From Straminergon stramineum (lineage: Eukaryota > Streptophyta > Bryopsida > Hypnales > Calliergonaceae): 64,000 nucleotides of DNA. The position numbers and the translations under genes were made by a program. Under the pieces are notes generated by a model, which did not search any database, was not told where the DNA came from, and worked only from the letters and a program-made list of their open reading frames with translations. Shown here one piece after another: positions 59,147-64,000 of this stretch. The stretch covers positions 16,332,019-16,396,018 of the forward strand of contig OY987270.1 of the NCBI GenBank assembly GCA_963920665.1, in the 5' to 3' direction. Position 1 is the first letter of the stretch, and every line of letters starts with the position of its first letter.

Positions 59147-60092
59147 CCCCTAAAGTTTCTTGACTATGTTTTCACCAAAAATGCTCCCAAACCGCCATTT
59201 TTAGTACAAGTATTAAATTTTTGAAAAAAAAATTATTTTGCACATATAACTGTAGGATCTTGTATTCTTTTGACTTGAGAACATGTGGTAAAAGTTTCAA
59301 AAGTTTCCGCTGTGTGGATTGCAAGATATAAGCATTCAAATTCACTGAAATAATTTTTTTGGCCCTGTGAAAAACAGGGCAGCTGCACTTCACAAGCTCA
59401 CTTATCTACGAAAAAATATCCAAAATGGAGGTGCTTCTTTGGATACTCTTTCCTAGACAAGTTGTCTATATGCTTGAAAATTTTCTGCTCATTTGGAGTT
59501 GTACAAGATGTAGGAAAAAAATTAATAAGTAGACAATAATAGAGAATGATTCAAAACACTAAATTTTTAAGAATTTAGTTATGGAATTGAAATATGACAA
59601 TCCCAATGGTGGAAATGTTGTAATAAACAATCTCCATCCTAAAATTTTATTTTTTTCCAAAAATATTGAAAATTGAGTAAGATAAAGGACTTTAAAATTT
59701 AAATTTCTCTACTCTGTTGTCACAGTAGAAAAATGAATTCGTAACTACACACAAACAAAAAATTCTCATAACTTTTGATTCATTGATTAAAATGGAATGA
59801 TTCAAATCTTTCCACATACACACAACTTTAGAAAACCAATTTCAAATTTTTATTTCTAAAAAAAGTGATTTTTTCTAATCTGTCTGGATTGCACATTTAC
59901 AAAAGAAGTAACATAGTAAGCCATAACTTTTGACTCATATTTTCAAATGTCAAGAAATTTAGTGCATATGAAAGATATTCCTCATCCCCACCTTCTGTTA
60001 AAATTTGGGCCAAAAATATGGAAATCTCTAGTTACATGTACTTGCCCAATATTGTTATGTAGCTAAACAAACGTATGATGGTCCTTTAGGAG
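59147..60092. mobile_element. TTAA-flanked non-autonomous element, 946 bp (P-family, long subfamily)
   Basis: TTAA lies at 59143-59146 and 60093-60096. The left end is CCCCTAAAGTTTCTTGAC and the right end read inward is CTCCTAAAGGACCATC. The interior is collinear with the 33.35-kb copy: TATGTTTTCACCAAAA, GATCTTGTA, GATTGCAAGATAT, CTGCACTTCACAAG, AAATGGAGGTGCTTCTTT, and a late CTTTTGACTCATAT. No ORF is shared between copies. Confidence 0.8.
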
Positions 60093-60175
60093 TTAAAAAA
60101 ATTACAAAATAGACAATAGAATATTAGAAACCCATTTGAGGGTGGAACTTTATTGAAATGAAAACACCCGAAGGC

Positions 60176-60600
60176 GAGTAAGGTAGAAGCACCCAAATCT
60201 AACACTAGCCGTTTACGGACACCTAAAAAATCCCCTAAATCCAAGCACTTGTGGACCCAAAGTAGACAAGTGGGGTTCTAAAGTGGACATGATGGGTTCT
60301 AAGAAGTTGTCATTCTTCCAAAAAGCAACCAATCACCCGCACTTGATCCAAGTTAGGAGAGTGTTGCTTTTGGGTGTTTCCGTGTCCACTTTGGTGTTAG
60401 TCTAATGTCCACAGTAGGTGCATCTACTAAGTACTTTTCAAAAATTCGTCTAATATTCATACAAGCTCGAAAAAATACGAAACCAATTTTGTTGGTTTCC
60501 TAAACCATTTCCTAACACACTCACATAATTTTTTTTCTGTACACACCCTCCATATCAAGAGATCCAAAACAAGTGTCAGATTTAGGTGCTTCTACCTTAC
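60176..60600. mobile_element. Mutator-type MITE, about 425 bp, with 12-bp TSD
   Basis: The inverted ends GTAAGGTAGAAGCACCYAAA continue to about 31 bp with few mismatches (left from 60178, right to 60600). The 12-bp direct repeat ACACCCGAAGGC lies at 60164-60175 and 60601-60612. Long direct duplications of this order point to the Mutator superfamily. The left end carries two extra bases (GA). No transposase is encoded. It split a less AT-rich host stretch continuing at 60613. Confidence 0.85.
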
Positions 60601-60612
60601 ACACCCGAAGGC

Positions 60613-60880
60613 AGGAGCGAGGAAAAAGAGAGCCACCTAACGGCGAGGATGAAAGGGAAAGGAAACCCGGGGAGATGCCAGCCAGAAGCTAATGCTCATG
60701 AGATATAACTTATCGTTGTTACCGGAGTTAATTTTGTACTCCAAGTTTAGGTATGGTGTTTTGTACAATGAAACAAATGAGTGTTTGAAGTACGAATTTT
60801 CACAAACTGTTGCAGTTGACCGGAACTCAAGATTGAGTGCAAATATTTGCAGATTCTTGCTACAAAATGACAGAGAAGAC
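60613..60880. other. Coding-like stretch interrupted by the Mutator MITE, strand undecided
   Basis: This stretch is less AT-rich. On the plus strand, joining across the MITE gives a charged frame (EMKTPEG, then RSEEKESHLTARMKGKGNPG) up to TAA at about 60705. A second plus frame (60692 on) reads YGVLYNETNECLKYEFSQ. On the minus strand, 60918-60637 is also open. Neither matches a family I know. It may be an exon or leader of a nearby gene. A Stowaway-like end starts at about 60879. Confidence 0.3.
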
Positions 60881-60925
60881 ATACTCCCTTTGTCCCATAA
60901 AACCATGTCCCATAACACTAGTCCC
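60879..60925. mobile_element. Stowaway-like MITE terminus
   Basis: TACTCCCTTTGTCCCATAAA resembles the plant Stowaway consensus CTCCCTCCGTCC, followed by a second CATGTCCCATAA. The opposite end was not found in the next 600 bases, so the element is truncated or diverged. Confidence 0.5.
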
Positions 60926-61689
60926 TTTTATTTTTTTCATATGTTCCAAATTACTTATTCCCTTTATTTTAGACCTCATTTCATTTTAGGGTTGAAAATG
61001 ATTTCTTTTGTTTTTAGTGTTAACTTATGAATTGAAGCACAAGAAGTCTAGTTTATTATTCATGTTACAAATTGAAAGAATGTTGAAAATTCAATTTTCT
61101 ATAACAATTGGTAGTTAACTAAGTCAAAGACTAAACTACAGTGGACTTTTATTGAATCTATTGAATTCCAAGCCTCTCTTGTGTATGGCTAAATATATAG
61201 AGAGGGCAAGGTAGCTAAATAGGAAGTCTTCTTTCTCTATGAAGCCTATCCTTATTTAAGAGTGGCACTTTGTATCTATTGCAAGCTCTTACTTTCTAAT
61301 CTTTCTTTGATTGCAATTAATAGCCATGTCCATTTGTTTTGCACTTGAGAGGACACATTGCACAATCACTATAGAATCATTTGATCATAACATGTATTAT
61401 TAAATCATTGACAAATCCGTGATGCTTTCATTACTACAAAAAAAGAACTAGTATTATTGGACCAAAGAAATATAAGATTGAGAGAATATTTTGTAGTTGT
61501 CAGACTTGGAACTCAAACAAAAAGACACAAGCAAGGTACACCTTCCTCAGCTACACCATCCACCAAAGTCACCCCGACAACATTGGTTAAGCTATTGATA
61601 GACTCAAAAAAAAAAAGAGATAAAACTTCAAAACTTCTATCTGAAGGACATCAAGGCAACAGGCAGATGAATGATCCTTTCTTCAGGTG

Positions 61690-61887
61690 TACTTTCTAAA
61701 GTACGCATAGGGCTTGCCAACTTATCCATTGGCTTATATAACCGCGAAATAGGGACAAGTTTTGCATTTTGTGGACCCAATTTGTATACTTGGAAAGTAC
61801 ACACTCACTCACAATGACCATCCTTGTCAACAGGCAAGTTAGCAGCAGAAGGATAATCTTGGTCTGATTCAAAGGCAAAATAATGAG
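61690..61887 (-). pseudogene. Exon-like block of an unrecognised gene (minus strand)
   Basis: In one frame it reads AHYFAFESDQDYPSAANLPV, then DKDGHCE, an in-frame TGA, and after that FQVYKLGPQNAKLVPISRLY, KPMDKLASPMRTLE and STPEERIIHLPVALMSFR. The translation looks like real protein on both sides of the stop. A GTGAGTG donor-like site overlaps the TGA, so either the exon ends there or the copy is broken. A possible acceptor (GTGGAG) at 61888 is phase-compatible with the exon at 62201-62145. Family not recognised. Confidence 0.4.
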
Positions 61888-62144
61888 CTCCACATTACAA
61901 TGAGGGCGTGACTTGCCCCCCAGTTATAGATGAAGATAATAGGAGTCTAAGAAATATATAATGCTTCTCATAATAATCAGCAATTTGTCTAAATTAAATC
62001 TCCTCATGTACAGATACTTGGAAAACCAAGATAATATGGAGTGAAAATTGCTTGCATGTCAGCTCACTTAAGTTTTAGTCTTTCAAGATGATACTGATAG
62101 CTTGAATATCCTTAGAATTGCTGCTTAGTTTGTGAATTTCCTAC

Positions 62145-62201
62145 CTGCAGTACGAACCATTCTGGTGAATTCATCAAGCACTAATAGTCTAATTCCACTG
62201 A
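62145..62201 (-). CDS. Predicted 57-bp internal exon of an unrecognised gene
   Basis: The acceptor is TTTGTGCAG ending at 62202 and the donor GTAGGAA begins at 62144. The exon translates as SGIRLLVLDEFTRMVRTA in phase 1 in and phase 1 out. It joins in frame with the block starting at 61887, giving ...VRTAAHYFAFESD. This is the best-supported exon of a possible second gene at the right side. No domain is recognised from so little sequence. Confidence 0.45.
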
Positions 62202-62940
62202 CTGCACAAATTGAGATCGTTAACAATTTAGAAATTCAATTTACAGCACTAAAAATTGCGCTCAATTTACAGCCCCACTGATCAAGTAAAGAGCATAACA
62301 GGGAACCATTCATTCAAGACTGCTGATATGAATAATTACTGCAGCATACTCCTGTTAGTACTCAGTGCAAAATACAATCACATTAGATCAGAAATGAAGT
62401 TGAAGGTTTTTTATAAAAACAGATGAGAAAGCATGCCTTGCATCTGTCTTACATCTCCAAGTAAGCAATTGCTGCAAAGCTATTCCCAATTCAATAAAGA
62501 TTGTAAGATTGTAGTAGATTTTATTGAATTTTTTGAAGAGTTACACCATAGCAAAAGGCATTCAATCACGACTGTAATCAGTTTTCTTTGAAATACTCTC
62601 TAATTGTTCAGGAAATGTTGTATGGCCTCTCCATTTCCTCTATTGTCAAAGAACATAAAAGGAAACGAGAAGACGAACTCCAGTCCAAAGACATGAACTT
62701 CAAATTTTTTTGTTAAATTGGTGGAATTTCACTACTTTGGTACTTTTTGGGTTCACGGCTTGAAAACATATATCTAGTGCTAATTATTAGAGCTTGGTGT
62801 ACACGAATGTCACAATTTTTGGCACCTAGAATTGTGTCAATATAACGAAACTGACAATAAGCATGGACGACTGAGAGTCTGATAGTGGTAGTTCTACTAA
62901 GCCAAAAGAACACAAACTCTTCTTGACACGTCTCTCTCAC

Positions 62941-62999
62941 CCATCAGCAAGAAGTACATGGATTTGGACAAAGCTCCTCAAAACATGGATTGGCAAGAA
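62941..62999 (-). CDS. Predicted 59-bp internal exon, same putative gene
   Basis: The minus-strand acceptor is TTTCTTTGGTGCAG, the donor GTGAGAGAG follows 62941, and the open translation is FLPIHVLRSFVQIHVLLADG. The plus strand has an equally open reading with CATCAG and GTAATT splice-like signals, so the strand is not certain. The exons that would link it to 62201 were not found. Confidence 0.3.
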
Positions 63000-63084
63000 C
63001 TGCACCAAAGAAAAGCTTACTGGTAATTTAGGTTCCTCTTTCATAAACCTTTGAGATCATGAACTCTTGAAATTCATTCTTCTT

Positions 63085-63275
63085 GCTTGAGAGGAGTACC
63101 AACAGTGTCTTGATTCTGTGTTCGGGTATGGGTATTTGCAGTGAACACGAGTGATAGAAATTGCATCACTTGGAGCTTACTACTTTGGCTTCCACCAGTT
63201 TTAACTGGATGCAGTGGCTTGCACTCCAACTTGCGATTTGTCACTCCTTGTCCAGAGTGAAGTCATGCCTTGAAA
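63085..63275 (-). other. Open minus-strand block, possible exon or untranslated region
   Basis: Between two TGA codons a frame of about 60 codons reads SGQGVTNRKLECKPLHPVKT, then GGSQSSKLQVMQFLSLVF and TANTHTRTQNQDTVGTPLK. The composition is less AT-rich than the average here. No ATG opens it and no family is recognised. It could be part of the same gene as the 62.2-kb exon or a transcribed leader. Confidence 0.3.
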
Positions 63276-63499
63276 GCATCGCCCGAAATAAATTAGCATA
63301 AATTTTGGGTTTTCTTCATGTGATTTGTTCCATGATTTGGGGGATCTGTAGTGGCACAGTCAAGATAAGAAGACGATACAAGATCCTGATCTTCTTGCTG
63401 TGGCTGTTACCAAATTCAAAATACTGTACAAAAAGAATTCATTGTCTTGGCATTAAAATTGTAAGAATTCATCAAACAGAACAACATTCTTGAAGGGAA

Positions 63500-64000
63500 G
63501 ATTATAATCTAATATACTGTCCACCTGTTATGATAAAAACTGCATAGATTTTAACACATTCTAACTCGCCTTTACTGAAGAGAATAAACCAATTTTGCAG
63601 AATAAGAGTTGGTCAATAATCCCAAAGTGAGTGAATTCTTTTGTGAAAGTCTACTTTGGAAGCTCAAAATCATGTACTGTAATAAATTTCATAACATATT
63701 TTTATCACTGAAATAATGTATGACATGGTTCTTTCCTTTAATACATATTGTTGCTGATGTTTCTAGACTTATCACATATGGAAGTGACCAATTTTGACCA
63801 CTTAGGAGTTAATGGATGAGAAGTGTGATGATATCATAATTGAGTCATTGACAAAAATTTACACTGAATAGTGAAATTGGGTTTCCCCTCACTAATTTCT
63901 TGACATTTTATACTATATAAATATGTGTTGTTATTGTACAAAGATGCAATAATTTTCATCAACCATGAACCATGTGTGTAGTGTGGTTTGGTGTAACAGT
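63500..64000. other. Right-edge AT-rich DNA with an orphan P-family right end
   Basis: No gene is seen. CCACTTAGGAG followed by TTAA at 63809-63812 resembles a P-family right terminus. No left end was located within the preceding kilobase. Confidence 0.4.

Noticed and set aside
60879..61450. A complete Stowaway MITE starting at the TACTCCCTTTGTCCC end
   Set aside because: The matching inverted end was not found downstream, so only a terminus is annotated.
61433..61460. TACTACAAAAAAAGAACTAG as a CACTA-type end
   Set aside because: No opposite terminus or 3-bp duplication was found, and the motif is short and A-rich.
1..64000. tRNA genes, rRNA genes and CRISPR arrays
   Set aside because: Reading for T-loop and acceptor-stem patterns gave no convincing tRNA. 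There is no rRNA-like sequence. The tandem repeats here lack unique spacers of constant length and are ordinary minisatellites.

Overview
This window is plant nuclear DNA, AT-rich, gene-poor and full of old transposon debris. The plant call rests on a split raffinose-synthase-family gene at the left edge (minus strand, six exons with canonical splice sites and matching phases), on PIF/Harbinger-type transposase remains, and on CACTA- and Mutator-style miniature elements. Nothing fixes the species. The repeat load and degenerate intergenic DNA would suit a large-genome plant such as a fern, gymnosperm or liverwort, but that is inference only.

Layout. 1-3.0 kb: 5' part of the raffinose synthase/SIP gene, running off the left edge. 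3.05-3.84 kb: a 15-unit, about 53-bp minisatellite directly upstream of its first recognisable exon, followed by a more GC-rich stretch (3.85-5.46 kb) that may hold the promoter and leader. 5.5-19 kb: noncoding DNA with a CACTA-type MITE that has a 3-bp target duplication, short minisatellites, LTR-like and dispersed repeats. 19.4-29.2 kb: three copies of a repeat element (E-family). One copy carries an intact 152-codon ORF of unknown family, a second carries a broken ORF of exactly the same length, and the third keeps only the 3' repeats. A dead Harbinger transposase and a Harbinger C-terminal fragment lie in the same interval. 26.7-34.3 kb and 59.1-60.1 kb: several copies of a TTAA-flanked element family with inverted ends CCCCTAAAGG, which looks like a piggyBac-type non-autonomous family. 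34-43 kb: a second CACTA MITE, a pseudogene whose internal stops are all TAG, a 1.2-kb fold-back repeat, and an ORF with 29-residue repeats. 44-53 kb: strand-asymmetric DNA, tandem duplications and an LTR-retrotransposon 3' junction. 54.2-55.9 kb: a decayed Tc1-type transposase of a type that looks fungal or animal, then a MITE with an (ATT)n run. 60.2-60.6 kb: a Mutator-type MITE with a 12-bp target duplication. 61.7-63.3 kb: exon-like blocks on the minus strand, possibly a second real host gene of unknown identity.

Only the raffinose synthase gene is a confident functional gene. The most interesting unexplained items are the TTAA-specific family, the conserved 152-residue ORF with its roughly 180-bp tandem tail, and the Tc1 remnant. 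All similarities were judged by eye, without alignment or database search.
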